From Shimia_B sp038525525 (GTDB lineage Bacteria > Pseudomonadota > Alphaproteobacteria > Rhodobacterales > Rhodobacteraceae), in NCBI GenBank assembly GCA_038525525.1, contig JBCBHO010000001.1, positions 682,001 to 746,000 on the forward strand: a stretch of 64,000 bases of DNA, in the 5' to 3' direction. The notes under the pieces were generated by a model. The model saw only the letters and a list, made by a program, of their open reading frames with translations. It was not told where the DNA came from and did not search any database. Shown piece after piece: positions 33,581 through 42,452 of this stretch (position 1 is its first letter; every line of letters starts with the position of its first letter). The translations under genes were made by a program, and so were the position numbers.

Positions 33581-33602
33581 GTCCCGGCTCGGGGGCCGGG
33601 AC
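33581..33602. repeat. intergenic palindrome of the GTCCCGG…CCGGGAC type
   Basis: Perfect 8-base arms GTCCCGGC / GCCGGGAC with a 6-base loop lie between the MOSC gene start and the ftsH terminator. The outer arms are the same as in the palindrome at 26937. Confidence 0.6.
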
Positions 33603-33619
33603 GGTTTGCGTTCAAAGGA

Positions 33620-33647
33620 AAGACGCCGCCTCGGAGGGCGGCGTCTT
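33620..33647 (-). terminator. rho-independent terminator of ftsH
   Basis: A perfect 11-base stem (AAGACGCCGCC / GGCGGCGTCTT). On the minus strand it is followed by TTTCCTTTG. It is located 11 bases beyond the ftsH stop codon. Confidence 0.8.
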
Positions 33648-33657
33648 GCTTTGCGGA

Positions 33658-35580
33658 TCAGGTGGGCTCGGGTTCGAGGTCCCCGCCCGAGGGCGGGGTG
33701 TCCTTCTTGCGGCCCTTGGCCTTCGGGATCGAGGTGATTGACGGCGTGCCGGTCTTATCACCGTCATCGTCGTCGTCACCGCGCGTGATCGCCTCGCCGT
33801 TCATGACCTTGCGGATCTCGGGGCCCGTGAGGGTCTCGTATTCCAAGAGGCCCTGGGCGAGGTTTTCCCATTCATCCTGGTGCTCGGTGAGGATGCGCTT
33901 GGCCGTCTCGTAGCCCTCGTCGATCAGCTCCTTGACCTTCTGATCGATGACCTGCTGCGTCGCCTGGCTGTGGTTGGTGCCGCCGCCGTAATTGCCGAGA
34001 TAGCTCTGCTGCTCGTTGGCGTAGTCCACGTGGCCGAGCTCTTCGGCGAAGCCGAATTGCGTCACCATGGCGCGCGCGATCTTGGACACCTGCTGGATAT
34101 CCGAGGTCGCGCCAGACGTGACGTTTTCAGCGCCGAACTTGATCTCCTCGGCCACCTTGCCGCCCATCGCCATGGCGATTTTCGAGGTGTATTTCGTCTT
34201 CGATACGGAGAGCTGGTCGCGCTCCGGAAGCGAGAGAACGAGCCCCAGTGCCCGGCCACGCGGGATGATCGTCGCCTTGTGGATCGGATCGTGCTGCGGG
34301 ACGTAGAGACCGACCACGGCGTGGCCCGCCTCGTGATAGGCGGTGAGCTTCTTCTCGTCCTCGGTCATCACCATGGAACGGCGCTCTGCGCCCATCATGA
34401 CCTTGTCCTTGGCGTTCTCGAAGTCTTCCATCGTCACGAAGCGACGCCCGACACGGGCGGCCATGAGCGCGCTTTCGTTCACGAGGTTGGCGAGGTCCGC
34501 GCCGGAGAAGCCCGGCGTGCCGCGCGCGATAATGCGGAGGTCTACATCGGGGCCGAGCGGCACCTTGCGGGCGTGGACGCCGAGGATCTTCTCGCGGCCC
34601 TTGATGTCCGGGTTCGGTACCTGCACCTGGCGGTCGAAGCGGCCCGGGCGCAGGAGCGCGGGGTCGAGCACGTCGGGGCGGTTGGTGGCCGCGACGATGA
34701 TGATGCCTTCGTTCGCCTCGAAGCCGTCCATCTCCACGAGGAGCTGGTTCAGCGTCTGCTCGCGCTCGTCATTGCCGCCGCCATAGCCCACGCCACGGGA
34801 GCGGCCCACGGCGTCGATTTCGTCGATGAAGACGATGCAGGGCGCGTTTTTCTTGGCCTGCTCGAACATGTCGCGGACGCGGGAGGCACCCACACCGACG
34901 AACATCTCGACGAAGTCCGAGCCCGAGATGGTGAAGAACGGCACGCCCGCCTCGCCCGCGATGGCGCGTGCGAGGAGCGTCTTACCAGTGCCCGGAGGGC
35001 CCACGAGCAACGCGCCCTTGGGAATCTTGCCGCCGAGGCGGGAGAATTTCTGCGGATTGCGGAGGAATTCGACGATTTCTTCGAGCTCTTCCTTCGCCTC
35101 ATCGATGCCCGCCACGTCGTCAAACGTCACGCGGCCATGCTTCTCCGTCAGCAGCTTGGCGCGCGATTTTCCGAAGCCCATGGCTCCGCCGCGACCGCCG
35201 CCTTGCATCCGGTTCATGAAGTACACCCAGACCCCGATGAGCAGCAGGAACGGGAGAAGCGTCAGGAAGAGCGTCTGGAAGATCGAATCCTCCTGCGGAC
35301 GCACCTGCGTGTCCACGCCATTGTCGATGAGAAGCTGCGCCACATCTGCGCCGTCGGGGCGCACGGTTGTCAGGGTGCGGTTGTCCGCGCGCTGGTAGGT
35401 GACGTTCTCTCCATCGATTTCCGCTGTCGTGACATTGCCGCTTTCGACGGCGGCTACGAAGTCGGAATAGCTCGAATTCGTGCTCGCGCTCTGGGCTCCG
35501 TCGCCGCCGAAGAGGCGGAACAGAGCGAGCAGAAGCAGGAAGAGCACGATCCAGAAGGCGAAGTTGCGTGCGTTGCCCAA
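33658..35580 (-). CDS. ftsH: ATP-dependent zinc metalloprotease FtsH
   Basis: A 640-aa inner-membrane AAA+ protease that degrades misfolded membrane and short-lived proteins. It has transmembrane segments at ~8–24 and ~103–122, Walker A GPPGTGKT (194–201), Walker B FIDEID (251–256), the second region of homology (VAATNRPDVLDPALLRPGRF) and the zinc site HEAGH (416–420). The C-terminus is acidic (DDDDDGDKTG). AAAGGAGA lies upstream of the ATG. It follows tilS by 78 bases, with a palindrome in the gap. Confidence 0.98.
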   Translation of the reverse strand: MGNARNFAFWIVLFLLLLALFRLFGGDGAQSASTNSSYSDFVAAVESGNVTTAEIDGENVTYQRADNRTLTTVRPDGADVAQLLIDNGVDTQVRPQEDSIFQTLFLTLLPFLLLIGVWVYFMNRMQGGGRGGAMGFGKSRAKLLTEKHGRVTFDDVAGIDEAKEELEEIVEFLRNPQKFSRLGGKIPKGALLVGPPGTGKTLLARAIAGEAGVPFFTISGSDFVEMFVGVGASRVRDMFEQAKKNAPCIVFIDEIDAVGRSRGVGYGGGNDEREQTLNQLLVEMDGFEANEGIIIVAATNRPDVLDPALLRPGRFDRQVQVPNPDIKGREKILGVHARKVPLGPDVDLRIIARGTPGFSGADLANLVNESALMAARVGRRFVTMEDFENAKDKVMMGAERRSMVMTEDEKKLTAYHEAGHAVVGLYVPQHDPIHKATIIPRGRALGLVLSLPERDQLSVSKTKYTSKIAMAMGGKVAEEIKFGAENVTSGATSDIQQVSKIARAMVTQFGFAEELGHVDYANEQQSYLGNYGGGTNHSQATQQVIDQKVKELIDEGYETAKRILTEHQDEWENLAQGLLEYETLTGPEIRKVMNGEAITRGDDDDDGDKTGTPSITSIPKAKGRKKDTPPSGGDLEPEPT

Positions 35581-35606
35581 GGGTGTCTCCTTTGACGGAA
35601 ATATTG

Positions 35607-35621
35607 CGCGCTTAAAGCGCG
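35607..35621. promoter_or_regulatory. palindrome in the ftsH leader
   Basis: CGCGCTT-A-AAGCGCG, a perfect 7+1+7 palindrome, lies 27 bases upstream of the ftsH start in the tilS–ftsH gap. It could be an operator or a leader hairpin for ftsH; nothing in the sequence decides between these. Confidence 0.4.
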
Positions 35622-35658
35622 GGACTTGACCTCAAAGATAGAGGGTATCGCGGGATGT

Positions 35659-36981
35659 TCAACGCGAAGTGAGCAATGCCATATAGCCGCGGCCCCAGGA
35701 TTCCGGGTTCCAGTACGGGTTGTGGCCGATCCGGGGGCTCGCGAGGACGCGGTCGCCGTCCCAAAGCGCAGGCGCGGGCCAGAGGACACGGGCGGGAAGA
35801 TCGGTCTCGTCCCGGAACTGCGCGGCGCCTGCCTTGCCCAGGGGCCGGATGTCCTTCTCGCCCACGAAAAAACGCCCGCGCCAGTAGCCATCGACCGGCC
35901 TCAGGTCCTTGATGCGCTCGTATTCCGGGCAGACGAAAAGGCGCGCCTTGTGGGGCAGGATATAGGCGCCATGGAGCGTGGTGGAGCCGCCAGCCAGAGC
36001 ACGGTCAAGCGCGGTCTCGAGGGCGGAGAGGCGCGGGCGTTGGGGCTTGTCGGCGACGTATTGCACGGCGGCGGCGAGGAGGCGGAGTTGCGTCTCCCGC
36101 TCGATCCCCGCAAAGGCGTCCCGGTCATAGACGAGGTCGGAGATCATGCGCCCGTCGGCCAGCCGGCAGGCTGCATCGGCTGCGCGGGCGCGGACCAGGA
36201 GCGCCTCCCGCGCGCGGTCCATATGTGCGGCGGTGGCGGCGAGGCGCTCGCGCGTGAGGCCGAGCTCGGCCAGCGCGGGCAAAGCCCGGCGCATCTTCAC
36301 GCGGTCAAAGCGCGGATCGTCGTTCGTCGGATCGTCCACGTGCTCGATCTTGAGCACGGAGAGGTAGTGGCGCAGCGCCGCGCGGCTCACGCCGAGAAGC
36401 GGGCGCAGGATCACCATGCCGCCCTCGAAGCTCGGCGGCCAGGGCGGTCCGTCGGGATGCGCATCGAGTGGATCCATCGGCGTCCCTGGCCTCCGCTCCA
36501 CGCGCGGCGCCATGGCGCTCAGCCCGTCGACGCCCGAGCCCCGCGCCAGCCGCAGGAGAAAGGTCTCCGCCTGGTCGTCCTCCGTGTGAGCCATGAGCAC
36601 GTGCCGCACGGCCCCCTTCCAGCGCCCGATGGCCTCGAGGCGCCCCTCGCGCGCGGCCTCCTGGAGGTTCCCCTTCCCGTCCCAGCGCCACTCCAGCGTC
36701 TGGTGAAAGAGCCCGAGCTCTGCACAGGCCCGCGCCACGAGCGCCGCCTCCGCCGCCGCGCCCGTGCGCAGGCCGTGATCGACGGTGCAGACATAGAGCG
36801 TGATGCCCATGACCCGCGCCCAGGGCGCGGCGAGGTGAAGCATCGCCATGCTATCGCCCCCGCCCGAGACGGCGAGCATGAGGTGCTCGGGGAAGTGCGG
36901 GCCGGTGAGGCGGCCCATCTCCTCGGCGAAGTGCCGCGGCAGGTCGGCGCCGGGGCCGCCCGCCTGCCCTCTAGCAGCCAA
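35659..36981 (-). CDS. tilS: tRNA(Ile)-lysidine synthase
   Basis: A 440-aa N-type PP-loop ATPase that converts C34 of tRNA-Ile(CAU) to lysidine. The P-loop is AVSGGGDSMAML (~37–48), followed by the family segments CTVDHGLRTG, AHTEDDQAETFLLRLARGSGVDGLS and PLLGVSRAALRHYL. The N-terminal start is uncertain: TTG 36981 overlaps cpoB by 11 bases and lacks a clear ribosome site, while ATG 36918 has GAGGAG directly adjacent. It lies between cpoB and ftsH, a widely conserved order. Confidence 0.93.
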   Translation of the reverse strand: MAARGQAGGPGADLPRHFAEEMGRLTGPHFPEHLMLAVSGGGDSMAMLHLAAPWARVMGITLYVCTVDHGLRTGAAAEAALVARACAELGLFHQTLEWRWDGKGNLQEAAREGRLEAIGRWKGAVRHVLMAHTEDDQAETFLLRLARGSGVDGLSAMAPRVERRPGTPMDPLDAHPDGPPWPPSFEGGMVILRPLLGVSRAALRHYLSVLKIEHVDDPTNDDPRFDRVKMRRALPALAELGLTRERLAATAAHMDRAREALLVRARAADAACRLADGRMISDLVYDRDAFAGIERETQLRLLAAAVQYVADKPQRPRLSALETALDRALAGGSTTLHGAYILPHKARLFVCPEYERIKDLRPVDGYWRGRFFVGEKDIRPLGKAGAAQFRDETDLPARVLWPAPALWDGDRVLASPRIGHNPYWNPESWGRGYMALLTSR

Positions 36982-37768
36982 GCGTGCCTTGGGCGGCCAC
37001 GGCGCGGGCAGCGGCCTCGCCCCCGGGGAAGCGGTTCGTCACCTCGCCCAGCGTCACGCAGGCCTCCGATTGCTGACCGAGCGCGCCGAGCGACGAGCCG
37101 AGCTTGAAGAGCGCATCGGGCGCGCGCGGGCCAAGCGGATCGGCGGTGAAGGCGGCGAGATAGGCGCGCGCCGCGGCCCGCATCTCGCCCAGCCCTTCAT
37201 GGGCCTCGCCCTGGAAATACTGCGCGTCGATGGTGAGCGGCCCGCCGGGGTAGGTCGCCACAAACGCTGCGAAGGCATCGGCGGCCGCGGCGTAGTCCTC
37301 GCTGGCAAGGGAGGTCTGCGCGGCTTGGAAATCCTCGTTTTCGTTGACCGTGAGCCCCGACGTATCCGGCGCGGGCGCCGCGGGAGGCTCCGGCGCGGCA
37401 TCCACCCCGCCCAATGTGGGCGTTTGGCCCAGCGCCGCGATATCGCAGCCCTCTTCCAGCTCGCAGATGCGAAACTCGAGGTCGCCGATGCGGTTGGTGC
37501 CGTCGCGCACGATGCGGTCGATGCGGAATTCGAGCTCTTCGCTCTTGGCGGTGAGCCGCTGCAGCTCCTGCTCGATGGCGTTCACGCGGTCGAGGACCGA
37601 TCCGCCGCCGGCGCCCGTGGGCGCGCCGGTCGTGTTGAGCTCCTGCTTCAGGCGCTGGATGTCGACGAAGAGCACCGACAGCTCCTGCCGGATATCAGCC
37701 AGCGTCTCCTGATCCTGCGCGAGCGCGGGTGCAGCAAGGAGGCAGAGCGCGAGGGCAAGCGCCCGCAT
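36971..37768 (-). CDS. cpoB: Tol–Pal system protein CpoB/YbgF
   Basis: A 265-aa periplasmic protein. It has a signal peptide (MRALALALCLLAAPALAQ), a coiled-coil segment (~20–110, LADIRQELSVLFVDIQRLKQ, VLDRVNAIEQELQRL) and a C-terminal TPR domain (YAAAADAFAAFVATYPGGP, DALFKLGSSLGALGQ). CpoB links the Tol–Pal complex to peptidoglycan synthesis during constriction. ATG 37768 overlaps the pal stop (ATGA), so the genes are coupled. It is the last of the tol–pal block before tilS. Confidence 0.93.
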   Translation of the reverse strand: MRALALALCLLAAPALAQDQETLADIRQELSVLFVDIQRLKQELNTTGAPTGAGGGSVLDRVNAIEQELQRLTAKSEELEFRIDRIVRDGTNRIGDLEFRICELEEGCDIAALGQTPTLGGVDAAPEPPAAPAPDTSGLTVNENEDFQAAQTSLASEDYAAAADAFAAFVATYPGGPLTIDAQYFQGEAHEGLGEMRAAARAYLAAFTADPLGPRAPDALFKLGSSLGALGQQSEACVTLGEVTNRFPGGEAAARAVAAQGTLGC

Positions 37769-38283
37769 CAGCTCAGCGCGGCCCCGGTGGAGATGATCGT
37801 CACGGCGCGGCGGTTCTGGGACCAGCAGCTCTCGTTGCCGCAGAGCGAGGCCGGGCGCTCCTTGCCCAGCGGCAGCGTGCGCAGCCGATTGCTGGCGATA
37901 CCGCGCTCCACGAGGAATTCGCGCACTGCGTTCGCGCGGCGGGCGGAGAGCGCGATGTTGTACTCGGTGGTGCCCTGCTCGTCGGCATGGCCCTCGATGA
38001 TGGCCTCGTAATCGGTGTTGGTCAGCAACCACTGCGCCTGCGCCTCGAGCGTCGTCTGCGCCTCGGGTGAGAGGGTGGACTGGTCCACGAGGAAGAACAC
38101 GCGGTCGCCCACGGTCTGCTGGAAAAAGGCCGGCGAGGTCGGGTCGGACGCGGAGCCGGGCACGACGCCCGCGTTGACACCCACGCCGCCGCCTGCGGCG
38201 CCTTCGCCGAACCGGTCAGGTGACGCGCAGGCCGCGGCCAGCAGCACGAAGGAAAGCGCGAGAAAGCGAATGAAATGGGTCAT
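37768..38283 (-). CDS. pal: peptidoglycan-associated lipoprotein Pal
   Basis: A 171-aa outer-membrane lipoprotein with lipobox LLAAACAS and an OmpA-like domain (VFFLVDQSTLSPEAQTTLE, IEGHADEQGTTEYNIALSAR, LPLGKERPASL). It binds peptidoglycan and TolB. ATG 38283 (MTHFIRF) is used as the signal starts there. The stop overlaps with cpoB. It is separated from tolB by ~80 bases, so pal may have its own promoter. Confidence 0.96.
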   Translation of the reverse strand: MTHFIRFLALSFVLLAAACASPDRFGEGAAGGGVGVNAGVVPGSASDPTSPAFFQQTVGDRVFFLVDQSTLSPEAQTTLEAQAQWLLTNTDYEAIIEGHADEQGTTEYNIALSARRANAVREFLVERGIASNRLRTLPLGKERPASLCGNESCWSQNRRAVTIISTGAALS

Positions 38284-38361
38284 GGGTCTGCTCGTCCTCA
38301 TTTTTGTTGATCTTTACCACAGCTGCCGGCGCGGGGGAATGTGCTCCGCATCAGAGCTTCG

Positions 38362-39675
38362 TTACGGCTGAAGCGGGCCCCAGGCCGGATCGGAGGCCGC
38401 GCCGGAGGTGTCCACGCGCTTCAGGTTACGTCCGGTGATGTCCACAGAATAGATCGAGGGCGCGCCCGTCTCGCCAAGTGTCTCGCGGGTGAACATGATC
38501 ACGCGGCCGTTGGGGCTCCAGGTGGGGCCTTCATCGAGGGGCGAGGCGGAGAGCAGGCGCTCCTCGGAGCCGTCTACGCGCATCACTCCGATGGCGAAGC
38601 GCCCGCTGATCTGCTTGGTGAAGGCGATGAGGTCGCCCCGGGGCGACCACACCGGCGTCGAGTAGCGCCCGTCGCCAAAAGAGATGCGCCGCGCCTCGCC
38701 GCCACCGGCGGGCATGACGTAGAGCTGCTGGGTGCCGGAACGGTCGCTCTCGAAGACGATCTGGCGGCCATCGGGGCTGAAGCTCGGCGCGGTTTCGATG
38801 GAGGGCGCAGAGGTGAGGCGCTGGCGGCTCCCCGAGCCAAGGTCGATCGTGTAGAGGTCCGTGTTGCCGCCCTGCTCGAGGCTGTAGACCGCGCGCTGCC
38901 CCGACGGTGAAAAGCGCGGCGCGAAGCCCATGGAGCCGTCGCCTACATCCAGCGAGCGCCGCCCCACCGTGGCCACGTCGAGCACGAAGATCTGCGGAAA
39001 GCCCGTCTCGTAGGAGGTGTAGAGGATGCGGTCGCCCGTGGGCGAGAAACGCGGGTTGAGCACGATGGAGCTCGAGTCTGTCAGGAACTGAACGTTCGCG
39101 CCATCGTAATCCATGATCCCGATGCGCTGGCGACGGTTCCCCTTGGGGCCGCTTTCGGAGACGAAGACGACGCGGCTGTCAAAATAGGGCGACTCCCCCG
39201 TGATCCGCGCATAGACCTGATCGGCCACCTTGTGCGCCATGCGCCGCCAGCCGCCCTCGGTGCCGACGAGCTGCTGACCCGTGCCGAGCTCCTGACCTGA
39301 GAACACGTCGTAGATGCGGAACTTGACCGTGACGCGCCCGGCGCTGTCGACGTTGACGGCCCCGGTGACCATGGCCTGCGCGTTGATCGCCCGCCAATCA
39401 GGGAAGCGGACGGGCGCCGCAAAGGCCGCGCGTTGCGCGATGAAGGAAGTCTGCGGGATCTCGCGGAAGAGCCCCGTGCCGGTGAGATCGGCGGCGATGA
39501 CCCGGCTGACATCCTGCGCGAGACGCCCCGCCGCAGGGCTCTCGGCCTCGAAGTTGGGGATCGCGAAGGTCAGCGGCTCGATCACGCCCTCGGTCAGCTC
39601 CAGCCGGAGCGGCCCCTGCTGCGCCTGTGCGAGGCTCGCCGCCCACAAAAGGACAATCGCCAACAAAAACCGCAT
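38362..39675 (-). CDS. tolB: Tol–Pal system beta-propeller protein TolB
   Basis: A 437-aa periplasmic protein. A signal peptide (MRFLLAIVLLWAASLAQAQ) is followed by the N-terminal TolB domain and a six-blade propeller with WD-like repeats such as NPRFSPTGDRILYTSY, APRFSPSGQRAVYSL, APSFSPDGRQIVFESD, TPVWSPRGDLIAFTK and GPTWSPNGRVIMFTRE. It connects TolA to Pal. The start overlaps with the tolA stop (ATGA). Confidence 0.97.
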   Translation of the reverse strand: MRFLLAIVLLWAASLAQAQQGPLRLELTEGVIEPLTFAIPNFEAESPAAGRLAQDVSRVIAADLTGTGLFREIPQTSFIAQRAAFAAPVRFPDWRAINAQAMVTGAVNVDSAGRVTVKFRIYDVFSGQELGTGQQLVGTEGGWRRMAHKVADQVYARITGESPYFDSRVVFVSESGPKGNRRQRIGIMDYDGANVQFLTDSSSIVLNPRFSPTGDRILYTSYETGFPQIFVLDVATVGRRSLDVGDGSMGFAPRFSPSGQRAVYSLEQGGNTDLYTIDLGSGSRQRLTSAPSIETAPSFSPDGRQIVFESDRSGTQQLYVMPAGGGEARRISFGDGRYSTPVWSPRGDLIAFTKQISGRFAIGVMRVDGSEERLLSASPLDEGPTWSPNGRVIMFTRETLGETGAPSIYSVDITGRNLKRVDTSGAASDPAWGPLQP

Positions 39676-40802
39676 CACCTGATCCTCATTTCTTCCGGGT
39701 TGAACGTGATCTCGATTTCGCGCCACTGCTCGTATTTCTCGGGTGGCAAGTCAAAGCCGTCAACGCCGCAGCGGATGATTGCGCGACGTCCCGCCTCGTA
39801 GGCTTGCTGCGCAGCGGCGTTGGAGCCGCCGGAGCTTGTCAGGAGCGTGATGGAGGCGTTCACGGGGGTGCCGTCGCGGTTCATGTCGAAGCCCACGACG
39901 ACCGTGGTGCCCAGCGCCTCGGTGGAGAGCGAGCCCACGTTCCAGCAGCGCGAGAGCGCCACGCGGAAGGCATCGCGCTCCCCGCCGGTGAGCGGTGGGC
40001 CCGTCGGCGTATTCTCGGCGGCGGGCTGATCCTGCAAGGCCTCGGTGAGGGCCGCGGCGAGCGGGTCGACTTGCGTCTCTTCCTCCGCCGGAGCGGCGGC
40101 TGTTTCCGTCTCCGCTGCGGGCTCGGGCTCTGCCTGGGGCTGGGGCCGGGTCGGGCGCGCCTGCGGGCGCAATGACGCGGTGACGGCGCCGCTGGGCGGT
40201 GCCTCCTCGGCCTCGGTCACGATCTCGGTGGTGGCTTCCTCGGGCGACGTCGCCTGCTCTTCCTCGGCCTCGGTCACCACCTCGGCCTCGGGCTCGGGGG
40301 CAGCAGCCTCCTGCACCTCCTCGGCCACTTGGGCGTCGGGGGCGGGCGGCGCGATGGGCTGCGGGGCCACGCGGGGCGAGGGCCGGGCATTGGGGCGCGC
40401 GGCGGCGATGGGCTCGTCGATGGCCTGAGGGGCCTCGGGCGCGGGCGGGACGATGATCTCCTCGGTGGCCTCGGCCTGGGGTACCTCTTCGGGCGCGAGC
40501 GCCGGGGCCTCCTGTTCGGGGGGCGGCGCGGGCACGGGGGCCTCGGCAGTCTCTGGCGGCGCGGCCTCGGGCGCGGGTGCGGGCGTAGCCTCCGCCGCCG
40601 GGGCAGGCTCGGCCAGCGCGACAGGCAATTCGGGCGCCACCGGCTGAGGCGCGAAGAGCGCGTCGAACTCAGCCTCCGACAGCACGCTCACCTCCTGGAT
40701 GTCCTCCATCGGAAGGGGGTCGGCATCGAAGCCGGGCCCGAAGAGGACGAAGCCGATGAGGCCCACATGCCCAATGGTGGAAAGATATCCGCCGATGGAC
40801 AT
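39675..40802 (-). CDS. tolA: Tol–Pal system protein TolA (long Pro/Ala/Glu linker)
   Basis: A 375-aa protein. An N-terminal hydrophobic segment (YLSTIGHVGLIGFVLFG) anchors it in the inner membrane. A very long region (about 50–260) is rich in Pro, Ala and Glu, and the C-terminal domain (LSRCWNVGSLS, VVVGFDMNRDGTPVNASI, AGRRAIIRCG) is TolA/TonB-like. The linker differs from the Lys/Ala helical domain II of enteric TolA, but similar linkers are common in alphaproteobacteria. It is in the tolQRAB order, 6 bases after tolR. Confidence 0.88.
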   Translation of the reverse strand: MSIGGYLSTIGHVGLIGFVLFGPGFDADPLPMEDIQEVSVLSEAEFDALFAPQPVAPELPVALAEPAPAAEATPAPAPEAAPPETAEAPVPAPPPEQEAPALAPEEVPQAEATEEIIVPPAPEAPQAIDEPIAAARPNARPSPRVAPQPIAPPAPDAQVAEEVQEAAAPEPEAEVVTEAEEEQATSPEEATTEIVTEAEEAPPSGAVTASLRPQARPTRPQPQAEPEPAAETETAAAPAEEETQVDPLAAALTEALQDQPAAENTPTGPPLTGGERDAFRVALSRCWNVGSLSTEALGTTVVVGFDMNRDGTPVNASITLLTSSGGSNAAAQQAYEAGRRAIIRCGVDGFDLPPEKYEQWREIEITFNPEEMRIR

Positions 40803-40808
40803 CGCCCG

Positions 40809-41291
40809 CTAGCCATCCTCGCCTTCGAAGCTCGGGCCGCCCAGGTCGGTCACGAGGCCGATATCGCCGAAGCCACCATTGTTGAGCGCGCCCATGACCT
40901 GCACGACCCGTTCGTAGGGGATGGCCCCGTCGGCGCGGAGGAAGACTTTGTTGTCGGCCCGCTCCTGCGCGATGCCCCGCAGCCGGGTGAGGAACTCGGC
41001 CTCGGGCACCTCGGTCGTCTGGATGATGATGCGCCCGTCGGCTGTGAGCGTAACGGTCAGGGGCTCCTCGCTTTCAGTGGGCAGCGCACCGGCGGAGGTC
41101 TGCGGCAGCTCCACGGGCACGCCCACCGTCATGAGGGGGGCGGCCACCATGAAGATGATGAGCAGCACCATCATGACGTCCACGAAGGGCGTCACGTTAA
41201 TCTCCGACATGGGCCGCGCGCGGGAGCGGCGCTTCCGCCGCCCCTGGCGCTCACCGCCGCCGCCTCCACCCGATGAAACACTCGCGCCCAT
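40809..41291 (-). CDS. tolR: Tol–Pal system protein TolR
   Basis: A 160-aa ExbD/TolR-type protein. The transmembrane segment includes the key Asp (SEINVTPFVDVMMVLLIIFM), the periplasmic domain follows (VPVELPQTSAGALP, VFLRADGAIPYERVVQVMG). ATG 41291 follows the tolQ stop by one base; the longer upstream frame only shadows tolQ. With TolQ it converts the proton gradient into TolA movement. Confidence 0.96.
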   Translation of the reverse strand: MGASVSSGGGGGGERQGRRKRRSRARPMSEINVTPFVDVMMVLLIIFMVAAPLMTVGVPVELPQTSAGALPTESEEPLTVTLTADGRIIIQTTEVPEAEFLTRLRGIAQERADNKVFLRADGAIPYERVVQVMGALNNGGFGDIGLVTDLGGPSFEGEDG

Positions 41292-41292
41292 G

Positions 41293-41967
41293 TCAGCTGT
41301 CCAACTGGCGCGACAGGATGGTGGCGAATTCGTCGGCGAAGGCCTCGTAGCCCGCCACGATGCGATCCGCATCAGCGGCATACTTGTTGTAGAAGATCAC
41401 CGCCGGGATGGCCGCGAGCAGGCCGAGCCCGGTGGCCAAGAGAGCCTCGGCAATGCCCGGCGCCACGACGGCAAGCGACGTGTTCTGCTGCTCGGCGATC
41501 TCGATGAAGGCGTTCATGATGCCCCAGACCGTGCCGAAGAGGCCCACGAAGGGCGCCACCGACCCCACCGTGGCCAGGATCGGCAGCCCCTTCTGGAGCG
41601 TGTCAGCCTCCTTGGAGATCGCCACATCCATGGAGCGGTCGATCCGGGACTGCGCGCCGGGGATGAGCCCGCCATCCTCCTTGTGCGACCTCCGCCATTC
41701 CATCATGCCGGCGGCGAAGATCGTCTCCGAGGCGCCCTTTGGGGCCATGTTCATCTGGTCGAAGAGTTCGTCGAGTGGCTCGCCCGACCAGAACGCCCCA
41801 TCGAAGATCGCCGCCTGCCGCCGCGCGCGTCGATACTGAAGTGACTTGTTGATGATGATGGCCCAAGCCCAGCCCGAGGCCACGATGAGCATGATCATGA
41901 CCACCTGCACGGTGATCGTGGCACGGGCAAAGAGCCCCCACATGGAGAAATCCGCTGCTGCTTCCAT
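41293..41967 (-). CDS. tolQ: Tol–Pal system proton channel TolQ
   Basis: A 224-aa ExbB/TolQ-type protein with three transmembrane segments. The last two carry ATVGSVAPFVGLFGTVWGIM and PGIAEALLATGLGLLAAIPA, the family signature. ATG 41967 (MEAAADFS) is the likely start. It stands first in the tolQRAB set, ~110 bases after ybgC, a gap that may contain a promoter. Confidence 0.97.
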   Translation of the reverse strand: MEAAADFSMWGLFARATITVQVVMIMLIVASGWAWAIIINKSLQYRRARRQAAIFDGAFWSGEPLDELFDQMNMAPKGASETIFAAGMMEWRRSHKEDGGLIPGAQSRIDRSMDVAISKEADTLQKGLPILATVGSVAPFVGLFGTVWGIMNAFIEIAEQQNTSLAVVAPGIAEALLATGLGLLAAIPAVIFYNKYAADADRIVAGYEAFADEFATILSRQLDS

Positions 41968-42074
41968 AACCGCCTCTTGTCCGGGGCATTTCGCCCTCAT
42001 TTAGGGAAATGTACCCGATGCGACAGGGGAAAGCTACGCCTTGCAACGCACGGAAGCGTGTGAGGCGGGCCGCG

Positions 42075-42452
42075 CTATCGGCGGAGCTCCGCCGGAAGCC
42101 GCACGGGGCGGCCCGCGGGCCCCATGGCCACGATGGTCACACGCGCCACAAAGAGGCGCGCCTGCCCGCGCCAGACCTCCTGATCGAGGAGCCACCGCAC
42201 GCCGGTGGCCTCGGCCACGCTGCTGCGCACGTCGAGCACGTCTCCCAGCCGGGCGGGCGCGAGGAAGTCGCTTTCGATCCGGCGCACCACAAAGACGGTG
42301 CCCGCAGCGGCCAGGGCCAGCTGATCAACCCCGAGCTCCGCCACCCATGAGGAGCGCGCCCGCTCGATGAACTTGAGGAAGTTCGCGTGATAGACGATCC
42401 CACCCATGTCCGTGTCTTCGTAATAGACCGTGAGGGGAAAGCTATGGGTCAC
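42075..42452 (-). CDS. ybgC: Tol–Pal-associated acyl-CoA thioesterase YbgC
   Basis: A 125-aa hot-dog-fold thioesterase. The catalytic region YYEDTDMGGIVYHANFLKFIERAR contains the family Asp and the tail (FVARVTIVAMGPAGRP) fits. It begins with GTG at 42452, overlapping the stop of the preceding gene by 4 bases (GTGA). YbgC is usually found just before tolQ, as here. Confidence 0.95.
   Translation of the reverse strand: MTHSFPLTVYYEDTDMGGIVYHANFLKFIERARSSWVAELGVDQLALAAAGTVFVVRRIESDFLAPARLGDVLDVRSSVAEATGVRWLLDQEVWRGQARLFVARVTIVAMGPAGRPVRLPAELRR

Noticed and set aside
33880..35595. A 571-aa plus-strand ORF opposite ftsH
   Set aside because: It is antisense to the highly conserved FtsH gene and shows no domain; its openness follows from codon bias.
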